49,828 bases of DNA from assembly GCA_934272745.1 (NCBI GenBank), contig CAKQSI010000012.1:1-49828 (forward strand). Reading direction: 5' to 3'. The position numbers and the translations under genes were made by a program. Every line of letters starts with the position of its first letter. Position 1 is the first letter of the stretch. Origin of the DNA: an uncultured Clostridia bacterium (GTDB taxonomy: Bacteria; Bacillota; Clostridia; Christensenellales; Borkfalkiaceae). This document shows positions 7,897-16,270 of this stretch, piece after piece. The notes beneath the pieces are model-generated. The model did no database searches. It had not been told where the DNA came from and was given only the letters and a program-made list of their open reading frames with translations.

Positions 7897-9384
7897 TTAG
7901 TGCTTGCCGTTTGCACCGTGTCCCGCGGGCGGCAGCGTGCCGGTCTGCGCTTCCGACCCCTCGCCGCGGTAGCGAAGCAACAATTCCCGCTTCAGGTCGT
8001 ACAGTTTTTGCGAAAGGTCGACCTTGTAAATTTCCGGGTTGTCGAACCGCTGATATTCCTCCCAGAAGGTGGCGCGTTCGGCTTTCGCATACTGAATGAT
8101 TTCGGTAAGTTTGGGCGGGAAATACACCTGCTTGCCGTGGTCGAACACGGTGACGTGCAGGGGTTTTACGGTATAATCGGTAAAGGTGGTTCTTTTCCAG
8201 GTATCCACGGGGTGGAAAATGGTAAGCGGCTTGGAAGTGTCGATTTCTTCCCCCTCCAGACAAATGAGGTCGGCTTGCGCCATGCCCGCTTTGTCGTAAA
8301 TGCGATAGGTCTTTTTCCAGCCCGGATTGGTGATTTTTGCCGAAGTTTCGGAAACCTTGATCTTGGGCGTAAGAACGCCGTTTTCGATGATGGCGGACAT
8401 TTTATACACGCCGCCGAGCGCGGGCAGGTCGTCGCTGGTGATGAGTTTGGTTCCCACACCCCAAAGATCGATCTTCGCGCCCTGACTTTTCAAAGACGTA
8501 ATGGAATTTTCGTCCAGATCGCCGGAAGCGCAGATGAGCGCGTCGGGATAGCCCGCTTCGTCCAGCATTTTGCGCGCTTTTTTGGAAAGGTAGGCAAGGT
8601 CGCCGCTGTCCAGGCGGATACCAAGCGGTTTATGTCCTGCGGCTTTGAGTTCGTCAAACACTTTGATGGCGTTGGGAATGCCGCTTTTGATGACGTCGTA
8701 AGTATCGACGAGCAGCAGGCAGGCGTCGGGGAAAGTATCCGCATACGCCTTGAACGCCGTATACTCGTCCTTAAAACTCATGACGAAACTGTGCGAATGG
8801 GTACCGGATACGGGAACGCCGTACAGCATGCCGGTCAGCACGTTGGAAGTGGACGAACAGCCGCCGATCATTGCCGCCCTTGCGCCGTCGATGCCGGCGT
8901 CCGGTCCCTGCGCGCGGCGAAGTCCGAATTCCATGACCTTTCCCGTCCCTGCGGCGTGGCAGACTTTGGCGGCTTTAGTCGCGATCAGCGTCTGGTGATC
9001 GATAATATTGAGCAGCGCCGTTTCGATGAGTTGCGCTTCGCAAATGGGCGCGATGACGGTGAGAATGGGTTCCTGCGGGAAGACAAGAGTGCCTTCCTTT
9101 ACCGTGGTGATGGTGCCCGTAAAACGGAAGTCTTTCAGAAACGAAAGAAATTCTTCGTCGAACAGACCCAGCGAACGCAGATACGAGATCTCCTCTTCCC
9201 CGAAATGCAGGTTGTTAACGTAGTCGATCGCCTGCTGCAAGCCCGCCGCAACCGAGTAAGTGATCACGCCGTTTGCGCGGTAAAAAATGTCGAATACCGC
9301 GGTTTTTTTATGCTCGCCCAGTTTAAAATAGCCGTACATCATCGTCAGTTGGTACAGGTCGGTCATCAAAGTCAGATTTCTCAT
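7897..9384 (-). CDS. pncB: Nicotinate phosphoribosyltransferase
   Basis: Makes nicotinate mononucleotide from nicotinate and PRPP (with ATP) in NAD salvage; cytoplasmic. Recognised from MTDLYQLTMMYGYF at the N-terminus, EFGLRRAQGPDAG (152-164), GTHSHSFVMSF (194-204, with the His region phosphorylated in the family), RLDSGDLAYLSKKAR and DLWGVGTKLITSDD. Length 495 residues is normal for the Firmicutes form. The last about 20 residues (Gly/Ala-rich, ending GANGKH) are beyond the conserved domain. Ribosome site AGAGG precedes the ATG, and a promoter is visible at 9415-9443. First gene of pncB-lspA-rluD; I see no functional reason for the grouping beyond co-transcription. Confidence 0.95.
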   Translation of the reverse strand: MRNLTLMTDLYQLTMMYGYFKLGEHKKTAVFDIFYRANGVITYSVAAGLQQAIDYVNNLHFGEEEISYLRSLGLFDEEFLSFLKDFRFTGTITTVKEGTLVFPQEPILTVIAPICEAQLIETALLNIIDHQTLIATKAAKVCHAAGTGKVMEFGLRRAQGPDAGIDGARAAMIGGCSSTSNVLTGMLYGVPVSGTHSHSFVMSFKDEYTAFKAYADTFPDACLLLVDTYDVIKSGIPNAIKVFDELKAAGHKPLGIRLDSGDLAYLSKKARKMLDEAGYPDALICASGDLDENSITSLKSQGAKIDLWGVGTKLITSDDLPALGGVYKMSAIIENGVLTPKIKVSETSAKITNPGWKKTYRIYDKAGMAQADLICLEGEEIDTSKPLTIFHPVDTWKRTTFTDYTVKPLHVTVFDHGKQVYFPPKLTEIIQYAKAERATFWEEYQRFDNPEIYKVDLSQKLYDLKRELLLRYRGEGSEAQTGTLPPAGHGANGKH

Positions 9385-9414
9385 AACGTCCTCTTTTTGG
9401 TTTTATTTCAGTAA

Positions 9415-9443
9415 ATTTTAGTTGTGTTTTAAAATACCCGCAA
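9415..9443 (-). promoter_or_regulatory. Promoter of the pncB-lspA-rluD operon
   Basis: On the minus strand TTGCGG (plus 9438-9443) and TAAAAT (plus 9415-9420) are spaced by 17 bp, about 30 bp upstream of the pncB start. Confidence 0.6.
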
Positions 9444-9525
9444 ATTTTCGGTTGCGGCTTCGGCTGAAACCGCAATTTGGGGAGTATTCCCGGCTTTTCT
9501 CTTCGTATCCGCTGTTTGTTTTTCG

Positions 9526-9558
9526 CCGCGCCGCTTTCCGGATCGGAAAGCGGCGCGG
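9526..9558. terminator. Perfect 15-bp hairpin, probable terminator
   Basis: Arms CCGCGCCGCTTTCCG / CGGAAAGCGGCGCGG around GAT. It separates the lgt-side transcript (ending at 9663) from the pncB promoter. T-tracts are imperfect on both sides. A 20-bp direct repeat (GCGGTTATCAAAATTTTTAG) starts within it at 9555 and recurs at 9602. Confidence 0.5.
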
Positions 9559-9662
9559 TTATCAAAATTTTTAGTCAGGCGCAATTGTCTAATTTTTTAA
9601 AGCGGTTATCAAAATTTTTAGAGCGGAAATTTTTCGGAAAACGTCAAACGGAATCCCTGCCG

Positions 9663-10154
9663 TTATTTCTCTTCTTTCCCGTCTTTTTTATTCACGTCTT
9701 CAAAGGATTTGACTTCGGGCAAAGGCTTTTCTTCCTTTTCCTGCGCTTCCTCTTCCTTCTTGCGTTCGAAGTAATTTTTATAGCCGGGTTGGTCGTTTTT
9801 CGCTATGTTCTGCGGGTTGTTTGCCCCCAGTATGACCCCAACCAGCAGAAATACCGAACCCAGCACCGCCAGAATCAGCAGCACGGTATGTACCGCGGCT
9901 TTGGTATACGCCGCAAAAATAAACGCAAGCCCGATAGCAATCATACCGAACGCCACCAGCATCAGATTATTGCGGTTGTTGGTTACAAACGCACGGACAA
10001 CCAGCACAACGCCGATCCCGATCAGCGCGAAGATGAAGAACCAGTAGTTGTGCGTCTGGTTAAAATTGAACACTCCGTTTTCCACCAGAAGGTGCATAAC
10101 GAGAGCCACGATCAGGACTGCAACTGCGGCAATCCCCGCCCAATACTTTTTCAT
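9663..10154 (-). CDS. Small four-helix membrane protein with charged C-terminal tail, unknown function
   Basis: I do not recognise a family. The 163-residue product has four hydrophobic segments: about 5-25 (WAGIAAVAVLIVALVMHLL), 37-57 (YWFFIFALIGIGVVLVVRAF), 63-84 and 88-110. A cytosolic tail follows (about 115-163) that is rich in Lys/Glu (ERKKEEEAQEKEEK). The start is the ATG at 10154 because GGGGAGG lies 8 bp upstream. A longer in-frame reading to 10229 lacks a ribosome site. A CGGTC-GAAA-GACCG tetraloop hairpin (10168-10181) sits immediately before the ribosome site. It lies 131 bp downstream of lgt on the same strand and may be co-transcribed. Confidence 0.75.
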   Translation of the reverse strand: MKKYWAGIAAVAVLIVALVMHLLVENGVFNFNQTHNYWFFIFALIGIGVVLVVRAFVTNNRNNLMLVAFGMIAIGLAFIFAAYTKAAVHTVLLILAVLGSVFLLVGVILGANNPQNIAKNDQPGYKNYFERKKEEEAQEKEEKPLPEVKSFEDVNKKDGKEEK

Positions 10155-10285
10155 AATTTTTCCTCCCCGGTCTTTCGACCGCATTAAATTTATGATTTCA
10201 GGGATTTTTTCTTCGTCCCCGACTTGCACGGAAACAAATCGCTTTTACCGCGATTTCCCCGTTATCATACTTATTTCAGAAAATT

Positions 10286-11137
10286 TTATTTTTTTGTCTT
10301 GTCTTCCGAAGGCTTTTCGTCCTCGGTTTCCGCCGCCCCGGAAAGCAGCGGCGGCGTTTCTTCTTTCAACTTCTTCCGATAGCGAAGAACGATCACCACC
10401 GTGCCGACGATTCCCGCCAGAATCATCAGCGCAGAAAGCGCCTGAGAAACGCGGATTCCCGTCCCCCAAAGATACAGGCTGTCCGTGCGCATTCCTTCAA
10501 CGATCATACGCTCCGCGCCGTACCAGATGAGGTACGCCATAAAAATCAGTCCGTTGGCGCGATTGCGGTACTTCCAGGCAAAGATAAACAACAGAATGCA
10601 CCCCAAAAGGCACCAGATCGATTCGTAAAAAAAGGTAGCGCGGTAGTAAGTTCCGCCGATGTTCACGCTCCAGGGCAAGCCGAAGTGCGCGGGATTGGTA
10701 ACAATGTCGCCGTGCGCTTCCTGATTGAAAAAGTTGCCCCATCTGCCGATCGCCTGTCCGATCAGAAGTCCCGGCATCAGAATATCCGCAAGGCAGATGA
10801 AAGGAATTTTTTTCCACTTGCTGATGATAAATACGCCTATCGCTCCGCCGATAATGCCGCCGTAGATCGCAAGTCCGCCGTTCCGGATATTGAGCATTTC
10901 CCAGAAGGTGTCGTAATCGTCCCACTTAAAGATGACGTAGTAAATGCGCGCGCCGATGATGGCAAGCGGCAGAATGACGATCATCATGTCGAGAATGTTG
11001 TCCGGCTGGTAGCCGCGGCGTTTTAATAACAGCGCAGTAAGGAAACTGCCCACCAGCATTCCGGTGACGATCATGATCGCGTAATAGTAAACGTGAAAAC
11101 CGAATATACTGAAATAATTTTTCATTAAAAAATCCAT
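10286..11137 (-). CDS. lgt: Prolipoprotein diacylglyceryl transferase
   Basis: Transfers diacylglycerol from phosphatidylglycerol to the lipobox Cys of prolipoproteins, the first step of lipoprotein maturation. A multi-pass membrane protein with the family motifs: YYAIMIVTGM near the N-terminus, NIRNGGLAIYGG (84-94) and GRWGNFFNQE (131-140, containing the essential Arg132). GAERMIVEGMRTDSLY near the end also fits. Length 283 is typical, and the last about 30 residues are a charged tail (ETEDEKPSEDKTKK). Start: ATG after GGAG; an internal ATG four codons on is possible. The partner enzyme lspA lies about 2.4 kb downstream on the same strand, and two predicted lipoprotein substrates are encoded in this window. 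Confidence 0.96.
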   Translation of the reverse strand: MDFLMKNYFSIFGFHVYYYAIMIVTGMLVGSFLTALLLKRRGYQPDNILDMMIVILPLAIIGARIYYVIFKWDDYDTFWEMLNIRNGGLAIYGGIIGGAIGVFIISKWKKIPFICLADILMPGLLIGQAIGRWGNFFNQEAHGDIVTNPAHFGLPWSVNIGGTYYRATFFYESIWCLLGCILLFIFAWKYRNRANGLIFMAYLIWYGAERMIVEGMRTDSLYLWGTGIRVSQALSALMILAGIVGTVVIVLRYRKKLKEETPPLLSGAAETEDEKPSEDKTKK

Positions 11138-11271
11138 TATATTTTTCTCCGATTCCAGACTTTGTGCGGCTGGGATTTGCGAAAAGGGATTGCTCTTCCG
11201 GATGATCGACAGGAAATCTTTCCCCGACTTAAGGGCGTCCGCTTTCGCGACTATATTATATAGTTGCGTTT

Positions 11272-11300
11272 ATTATACCATCCTTTCGGAAAAAACGCCA
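11272..11300 (-). promoter_or_regulatory. Probable extended -10 promoter of lgt
   Basis: Minus-strand TGGTATAAT (TATAAT at plus 11272-11277) has the TGn extension and a poor -35 (TGGCGT, 17-bp spacing). It lies 135 bp upstream of lgt and just after the terminator at 11303. Confidence 0.5.
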
Positions 11301-11302
11301 TT

Positions 11303-11339
11303 AAAAAAACTTGCTTTTCCGCAAAAAGCAAGTTTTTTT
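11303..11339 (-). terminator. Rho-independent terminator of the mazF transcript
   Basis: Perfect 16-bp stem (AAAAAAACTTGCTTTT / AAAAGCAAGTTTTTTT, loop CCGCA) with T7 on either strand. It could work in both directions. By position it closes the minus-strand mazF transcript and isolates the lgt promoter. Apart from this and the promoter, the 362-bp gap 11138-11499 holds nothing I can identify. Confidence 0.85.
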
Positions 11340-11499
11340 CCTGATTTTTGATAAATTTGCGGCGTTTTTGCTGGTCGAAAGAGATGCCGGCAGGCAAAAC
11401 CCCGACTTTTTCTCCCGCAATATTCCGGTTCGATTGCGCTTTATCCGCAGTGACTACCGACGCACGGCACCTCCCCGACCGACATTTTCCGGCAGCGCT

Positions 11500-11874
11500 T
11501 TAAGTAAAACTTCCCGCACCCATACCGACCCCGGAAGCGAAGCCCAGGCTGATCAAAAGCGCGCCGTCCACCTGCATCATGGTGGACTTCGGCAATTCGC
11601 CGATGCGCGCCTTCAACCGTTTTTTGTCGAGCGTGCGGATCTGTTCTAAAAGCACGACCGAATCTTTGCTGAGCCCGTAGTCGTGCGCGTGCAGTTCGAT
11701 ATGCGTGGGCAGTTTTGCCTTGTCGATTTTGCTGGTTACGGCGGCAGCAATGACCGTGGGACTGTATTTGTTGCCGACGTCGTTCTGCACCACCAGCACG
11801 GGGCGAACCCCGCCCTGTTCGCTGCCGACGACCGGGCTTAAATCCGCATAATAAAGTTCTCCGCGTTTAATCAT
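11500..11874 (-). CDS. mazF: MazF/PemK-family endoribonuclease toxin, no adjacent antitoxin gene
   Basis: Sequence-specific mRNA interferase. From the ATG at 11874 the protein is 124 residues and begins MIKRGELYYADLSPVVGSEQ, the standard MazF opening. GGVRPVLVVQND contains R24 and AAAVTSKI contains T47, matching the two catalytic residues of Bacillus EndoA. ARIGELPKSTMMQVDGALLISLGF closes the domain. The start is chosen because GGAGAAAGGCTT precedes it; an upstream in-frame ATG at 11913 has no ribosome site. In most Firmicutes a small ribbon-helix-helix antitoxin gene lies immediately upstream. Here the 409 bp upstream (11875-12283) contains no credible ORF on this strand, so the antitoxin is elsewhere or absent. 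Confidence 0.93.
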   Translation of the reverse strand: MIKRGELYYADLSPVVGSEQGGVRPVLVVQNDVGNKYSPTVIAAAVTSKIDKAKLPTHIELHAHDYGLSKDSVVLLEQIRTLDKKRLKARIGELPKSTMMQVDGALLISLGFASGVGMGAGSFT

Positions 11875-12283
11875 AAGCCTTTCTCCGAAAAATAGTAGAA
11901 GCCTGTCAAGCACCCCGCCTACCGCAGTGTATGAAAATCTGCGGCTTTCCGTTCGCGCACTCTCCCCGTATCAACTATTAAAGGGGCGGTGTGCCGCGCC
12001 GTATTGCCGCAAAATCGATATCCGTTGCGAAAAAACCCAAACGTTTCCGGTTTTTTGACAGAAAAAAGAAGCGGGGGCTTTTGCCTCTCCGCTCCTGTTA
12101 TCTCCCGTTTTTCGGGTTTTTATACCTTTTTATACGCAGTCTTCTTCTGTTTTTCGCGCGGAAAACAGAAGTATTCCGCCGTTTTCGCGTTTGTTTGCCC
12201 CGTCCCCTGCATGCCAGAACGGGTTACGTTACGAAAGGCGACCCGCAAGGTCGCCCTCTGCAGAACCCAAACCAACGCGCCGC
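11875..12283. other. Gene-free interval between mazF and the helicase gene
   Basis: Holds no credible ORF. Two hairpins are visible: CTTCTGTTTT / AAAACAGAAG (12144-12171, 8-nt loop) and GGCGACC / GGTCGCC (12237-12255), the second just beyond the helicase stop codon. Neither has a clear T-tract on the minus strand. Confidence 0.5.
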
Positions 12284-14203
12284 TCAGCCCTTTTTGAAAG
12301 GTTTGCGGTCGGGCGTCCCCGCACCGCGAAAGGCAGGCTTTTTGCCGGCGCCGCGGTAATTTGACTTTTGGTCCGAACCGCGGTAATTTGACCTGCCCGC
12401 ATCGCGAGAGTCCGATTTTCTGCCCGCGCCGCGGTAATTTGACTTTTGGTCCGAACCGCGGTAATTTGACCTGCCCACATCGCGAGAGTCCGATTTTCTG
12501 CCCGCACCGCGATAGTCCGGTTTGCCCGCGCTCGTTTTAGCGCCGAACGCCTTGCCGCCCGATTTTTTACCGTAGCCACTATCGGAATAACCCGAATTTT
12601 TGCCGTAGCCTTGGGTTTCGGCGCGGTCGAACTTTTTGCCGTAGTCTTGGGTTTCGGCGCGGTCGTATTTCTTATCACGATCAAAACCGCCTTTGCGGTC
12701 AAATCTTTCGCCGCCGCGCTTATAGTTAAACCTTTCCGAACGGTCAAAACTTCCGCCGCTATTCTTGCGATCAGACTCCCCGCCGCGGCTGAATTTATTC
12801 TCTTTCCCGCTATGGGTAAACTCCCCGCCGCGGCTGAACCGTCCGTCTTTACGGCTGCGGTCAAACTTTTCGTCGGCTCCTTTGCGAAAATTGTCCTTCT
12901 TTTTGTCGAAATTTCTGTCGCTGCGCCCGCCGGTATGACCGGATTTTGCGATACGTCTTTCATTTTTCGGTCTTTCGGAACGGAAATCCGACTGTCCGTC
13001 CGACGCTTCCGCATTATCCCGAATCCCGAAATCCTGCCGGTCGAGCCTGCGTTCTTCCGTCCGGGAAGCGAAATCCTTTTCCGGTTTTCCGTAATTATCC
13101 ACCGTGGAAAGGGCGTAATACGTCCCGCTGTTGCCCGTTTCGGAAAAAAAGCCTGCAAGGCGTTCGCGCTGGAGGGTGGTATTGACGAGAGTGAATGATT
13201 TTCCGCTTTTGCCTGCGCGCGCCGTTCTGCCCGCGCGGTGGGTAAAGAGTTCCGCATTGTCCGGCAGGTCGTAACTTATGATGAGATCGACCGCCGAAAG
13301 GTCGATCCCGCGGGCGGCAACGTCGGTCGCGACCAGAATCCCGCCGCGGTTTCGCATTTCGTCAAACACTTCTTTCCGCTTGGGCTGCGGCAAATCTCCG
13401 TGGAGCGCCAAAGCGTCGATTCCCGCCGCGGAAAGTTTTTCTTTTAACCCGTCCGCCATACGCTTGGTGTTACAAAAAACGATGGACGTATGCGGGTTTT
13501 CGGTACCGAGCACTTCTAAAAGGGCGGCAAATTTCTGCTTCACGCCCACGGCGGAATAGTAAAAATCCACGGCGGGGCGATCCTCTTCGCTCTCCACAAA
13601 AACCGGTTCGGTCATAAAATCGTTGACCATAGCGCGCACGCGTTCGGGCATGGTGGCGCTGCAAAGCACGGTCTGGCGATGGGGATTGATTTTGGAAACG
13701 ATCTCCCGCAGGTCCTTTTCAAAACCCATGGAAAGCATCTCGTCCGCCTCGTCGATGACGAGGTAGCGCACGCCGCCGAGTTTCAGCACCCGCCGCGCAA
13801 GATGATCGAGAATGCGCCCCGGCGTACCGACGACGATCCGCGCGCCCTTTTTCAGATCGTAGATCTGCTGCTGCATTCCCGTGCCGCCGTAAAGCGAAAC
13901 GGCGCGGCAGCCCTCTTTTTTGACGCAGAGCTTGCGGAATTCCCCCGTGATCTGCATGCAAAGTTCCCGCGTGGGACAAAGCACCAGTACCTGCACCGCC
14001 GGGTCTTCGGGACGAATGTTTTCCACCGCAGGAATGGCGTAGCAGAAGGTCTTTCCGCTGCCCGTGGCAGAACAAAACGCGACGTCTTTCCCCGCCCGAA
14101 GAAGCGGCAGCACTTTTTTCTGTACGTCGGTCATTTTCGTGATATTCAAGGCGCCGAGCGCCGCTAAAATATAATCGGGAAGTCCCGCTTCGCTGAAATC
14201 CAT
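12284..14203 (-). CDS. DEAD-box ATP-dependent RNA helicase with long repeat-rich basic tail
   Basis: ATP-dependent RNA unwinding in ribosome assembly or mRNA turnover, CshA/DeaD-like. Motifs in order: Q-motif region MTDVQKK, ATGSGKT (46-52), PTREL (78-82), TPGR (127-130), DEAD (151-154), SAT (182-184), then in domain 2 HGDLPQPKR, VATDVAARGID and HRAGRTARAG. The helicase core ends near residue 375. The remaining about 265 residues are Gly/Arg/Ser/Lys/Asp-rich with RGGER-, NYRG- and DRKG-type motifs, probably a flexible RNA-binding tail. It includes two nearly exact 26-residue tandem repeats. AAAGGAG precedes the start. It has a 151-bp gap from nnrD upstream. The RNase J gene in the same window could be a degradosome partner, but that is speculative. 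Confidence 0.92.
   Translation of the reverse strand: MDFSEAGLPDYILAALGALNITKMTDVQKKVLPLLRAGKDVAFCSATGSGKTFCYAIPAVENIRPEDPAVQVLVLCPTRELCMQITGEFRKLCVKKEGCRAVSLYGGTGMQQQIYDLKKGARIVVGTPGRILDHLARRVLKLGGVRYLVIDEADEMLSMGFEKDLREIVSKINPHRQTVLCSATMPERVRAMVNDFMTEPVFVESEEDRPAVDFYYSAVGVKQKFAALLEVLGTENPHTSIVFCNTKRMADGLKEKLSAAGIDALALHGDLPQPKRKEVFDEMRNRGGILVATDVAARGIDLSAVDLIISYDLPDNAELFTHRAGRTARAGKSGKSFTLVNTTLQRERLAGFFSETGNSGTYYALSTVDNYGKPEKDFASRTEERRLDRQDFGIRDNAEASDGQSDFRSERPKNERRIAKSGHTGGRSDRNFDKKKDNFRKGADEKFDRSRKDGRFSRGGEFTHSGKENKFSRGGESDRKNSGGSFDRSERFNYKRGGERFDRKGGFDRDKKYDRAETQDYGKKFDRAETQGYGKNSGYSDSGYGKKSGGKAFGAKTSAGKPDYRGAGRKSDSRDVGRSNYRGSDQKSNYRGAGRKSDSRDAGRSNYRGSDQKSNYRGAGKKPAFRGAGTPDRKPFKKG
12349..12504 (-). 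repeat. Two 78-bp tandem repeats in the helicase tail
   Basis: Period exactly 78 bp (26 codons), almost identical copies, each encoding SNYRG twice plus SDSRD and KSNYRGAGRK segments. The in-frame period keeps the tail open and suggests recent slippage. Confidence 0.85.
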
Positions 14204-14284
14204 ATTTTACTCCTTTGTAATCGGGCTTGTTATGAGAGGGGATTCGATACATATAAAATTCGCTTTTTCCGGCATCTTTCCTTG

Positions 14285-14389
14285 CGCAAGCGACTTTTAT
14301 CGTTCGCCCGCAGAGAGATTTTTCCGGTACCGGAACTTACACCGCAAGCGCGCTTTATCGTTTGCCCGCAGAAAGATTTTTCCGGTACC
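14285..14389 (-). repeat. Direct repeat of the nnrD 3' end
   Basis: The last about 45 bp of nnrD (14344-14389, including the TAA at 14355-14357 and the TTTTTCCGGTACC box) is repeated just downstream at 14285-14332. The copy carries TAA at the same relative place (plus 14297-14299). Confidence 0.75.
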
Positions 14390-15470
14390 AGTCGTCGATG
14401 ACCGAAGAAAGGCAATCGATCTCCTGCACGGGATCGGTCGTATAGGGGGAACGGGACGATTCGGCTTTCTCCCCCGCTCTTCCCGCAAGAAAGGCGCCCG
14501 CCGCCGCAACGAACGGATCGGAAAACGGCAGATTGCCGCGCGATTTTCGTGCAAACAATCCGCAAAGCACGCCCGAAAGCACGTCGCCGCTGCCCGCTTT
14601 CGCCATGCCGGGCGAGCCGGAAGAGGATCGATAAATTTCCGCGCCGTCGGTCACGATCGTATCCGCGCCTTTTAATAGAACGGTCACGCCGAATTCCTTT
14701 GCAAACGCCGCAGCCGTTTTTTCGGGCGAAGCCAAAATTTCCGCCACACGTTTCCCCGTCAGGCGGGCAAATTCCGCCGGGTGCGGCGTCAATACCACGC
14801 GGCAATTTTTATTGCGGCTTTTGAGAATTTCCGTCCCGAAAGCGGCAAGCGCGTTGAGTCCGTCCGCATCGATGATCAGCGTTCCTCCGAAGTTTGCAAG
14901 CAGAAATTTTACGGTGCGGTGGGTTCCCCGCCCGGGGGTCATGCCCATGCCGACGGCAACACATTCCGCACCCAGCACGCGGGAAAACGCGGCTTTTTTG
15001 CCGAAAAGCGGCGGGGTGATCTTTCCGCGGCGTTCGGGAAGGGTGCCGGTGAGAAGTTCCGGTCGCCGCAAAAGGACGGTGTTTGCCACCTTTTTTACCG
15101 TAAACAGACCGCTGTACCCCGCGCCCACCTTTTCTGCCGCCAAGGCGGAAAGCAGCGCCGCCCCGGGATAAATTTCGCTGCCCGCAACGACGTATGCTTT
15201 GCCGAACGTCCCCTTATTTACCGTCCGCTTCTGCGGAAAAAACAGGCGAGAGGCAAGTTCGTCGGTCATATCGGTTGTTTCGATTTTTCCGGCTGTTTCG
15301 GTCGTTTCGTCAACGGATGAATTTGATACGAATTTTTTGCCGATTTTTGACACCGCAACGGTTGCGGTGTCATTTTTTGAAATATTTTTTAACATAAATC
15401 TTGTTGCTTGTACCTCGTTTGCCGCCACAAATTTTTCTATTGCATCCAAGCCAAAGTCATACTTCGTCAT
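14355..15470 (-). CDS. nnrD: ADP/ATP-dependent NAD(P)H-hydrate dehydratase with unusual N-terminal extension
   Basis: Repairs hydrated NAD(P)H (NADHX/NADPHX). From about residue 70 it matches the ribokinase-like NnrD/YxkO domain: KGTFGKAYVVAGS (85-97), SALAAEKVGAGYSGLFTV, IIDADGLNAL, LTPHPAEFARL and the nucleotide-binding MAKAGSGDVLSG. The epimerase (NnrE) half found fused in many bacteria is absent. The first about 68 residues match no part of the family known to me and are Thr/Val/Asn-rich, from more AT-rich DNA. They contain a perfect hairpin (15348-15372). The ATG at 15470 overlaps recX by 14 nt; an internal ATG at 15269 is possible but lacks a good ribosome site. Function of the core is secure; the start is not. 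Confidence 0.85.
   Translation of the reverse strand: MTKYDFGLDAIEKFVAANEVQATRFMLKNISKNDTATVAVSKIGKKFVSNSSVDETTETAGKIETTDMTDELASRLFFPQKRTVNKGTFGKAYVVAGSEIYPGAALLSALAAEKVGAGYSGLFTVKKVANTVLLRRPELLTGTLPERRGKITPPLFGKKAAFSRVLGAECVAVGMGMTPGRGTHRTVKFLLANFGGTLIIDADGLNALAAFGTEILKSRNKNCRVVLTPHPAEFARLTGKRVAEILASPEKTAAAFAKEFGVTVLLKGADTIVTDGAEIYRSSSGSPGMAKAGSGDVLSGVLCGLFARKSRGNLPFSDPFVAAAGAFLAGRAGEKAESSRSPYTTDPVQEIDCLSSVIDDWYRKNLSAGKR
15348..15372. repeat. Perfect hairpin with T6 inside the nnrD N-terminal region
   Basis: Arms TGACACCGCAAC / GTTGCGGTGTCA meet at one central G, with TTTTT before and TTTTTT after on the plus strand. On the plus strand it has the form of an intrinsic terminator. It falls in the coding part of nnrD that has no family counterpart. 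Confidence 0.7.
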
Positions 15471-16080
15471 CTTCCCGCGCGGATTTTTGGCGTGCGAGAG
15501 CTTCCGCGGCGGCCTCGTAAGAAAAACCTTTGGAAAGCAGATGCCGATAGGCTTTTTGGTAGGTTTCGGGCGAAGCCGGCTTGCCGCGCAGATATTTTTG
15601 CAGCACGGCGTCCGCGCCCGACGCTTCGGAAACGTCCGAAAGCGCCGCTTCGATTGCTTTTTCCGAAACGCCTTTTTGTTTAAGTTTCAGCCGGATCATT
15701 TTAATACCGCTTTTTTTGATCGCGCTTTCGACGTATTCCGCGGCGTAGTCCGCGTCGCACAAAAAGCCTGCACCTTTGAGTTTTTCCACCGCCAGAGCGG
15801 AAACCTTGGGCGGGTATCCTTTTTGCAGCAGATGATCGTACACTTCCTTTTCGGTCTTGGCAGAAGCCGCCAAAAATCGCGCGCCCTTTTCCACGGCGGC
15901 GGAAAGTTCCGCTTCGGTCGCGATGCGTTCGATCTCTTCTTCCGAAATCTCCATTCCCACTTTCAGGCGGTTCAAAAATACGGTCATTGCGTCCATGCCG
16001 CAAAAAAACCGGCCGTCCAGATACACGTTTACCCGCCGCTTGTCCTTGACCTGCGGCGAAAGGTCGGTCACGATCGCCAT
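15457..16080 (-). CDS. recX: RecX-family regulatory protein
   Basis: Modulates RecA filaments. It has 207 residues from the ATG at 16080, chosen for GGGAGG 7 bp upstream; an in-frame extension to 16149 lacks such a site. An N-terminal part (AIVTDLSPQVKDKRRVNVYLDGRFFCGM) resembles RecX proteins of Clostridia. The rest is tandem three-helix modules with the typical pattern SAKTEKEVYDHLLQKGYPPKV, then LKGAGFLCDADYAAEYVESAIKKSG, LKQKGVSEKAIEAAL and LLSKGFSYEAAAEAL. recA is not in the window. Its 3' end overlaps the nnrD start by 14 nt, suggesting co-translation. Confidence 0.88.
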   Translation of the reverse strand: MAIVTDLSPQVKDKRRVNVYLDGRFFCGMDAMTVFLNRLKVGMEISEEEIERIATEAELSAAVEKGARFLAASAKTEKEVYDHLLQKGYPPKVSALAVEKLKGAGFLCDADYAAEYVESAIKKSGIKMIRLKLKQKGVSEKAIEAALSDVSEASGADAVLQKYLRGKPASPETYQKAYRHLLSKGFSYEAAAEALARQKSAREDDEV

Positions 16081-16210
16081 ATTTTCCTCCCGAAAAGCAT
16101 TTTTGTTTGTCACGGCGGGCGCAAAAACCGCCGTTTCCGGTCCCGGCAAGCGGAAGCATCTCTTGCGTGCCGCCCGGAAATTTCTCCGGCAAGCGGAACG
16201 ATGAAAAGTT

Positions 16211-16250
16211 CGGGGAAGGCGCCGCCTCCCCCGTTTTATTTATTTTATTA
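16211..16250. terminator. Possible terminator between yigZ and recX
   Basis: Stem CGGGG(A)AGGC / GCCT(C)CCCCG at 16211-16233, followed on the plus strand by TTTTATTTATTTTATT. No plus-strand gene precedes it. By position it would serve the minus-strand tyrS-yigZ transcript, but the minus-strand tail is poor in T. Confidence 0.35.
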
Positions 16251-16270
16251 TGGTAGTTGCCGTTTTGTCC

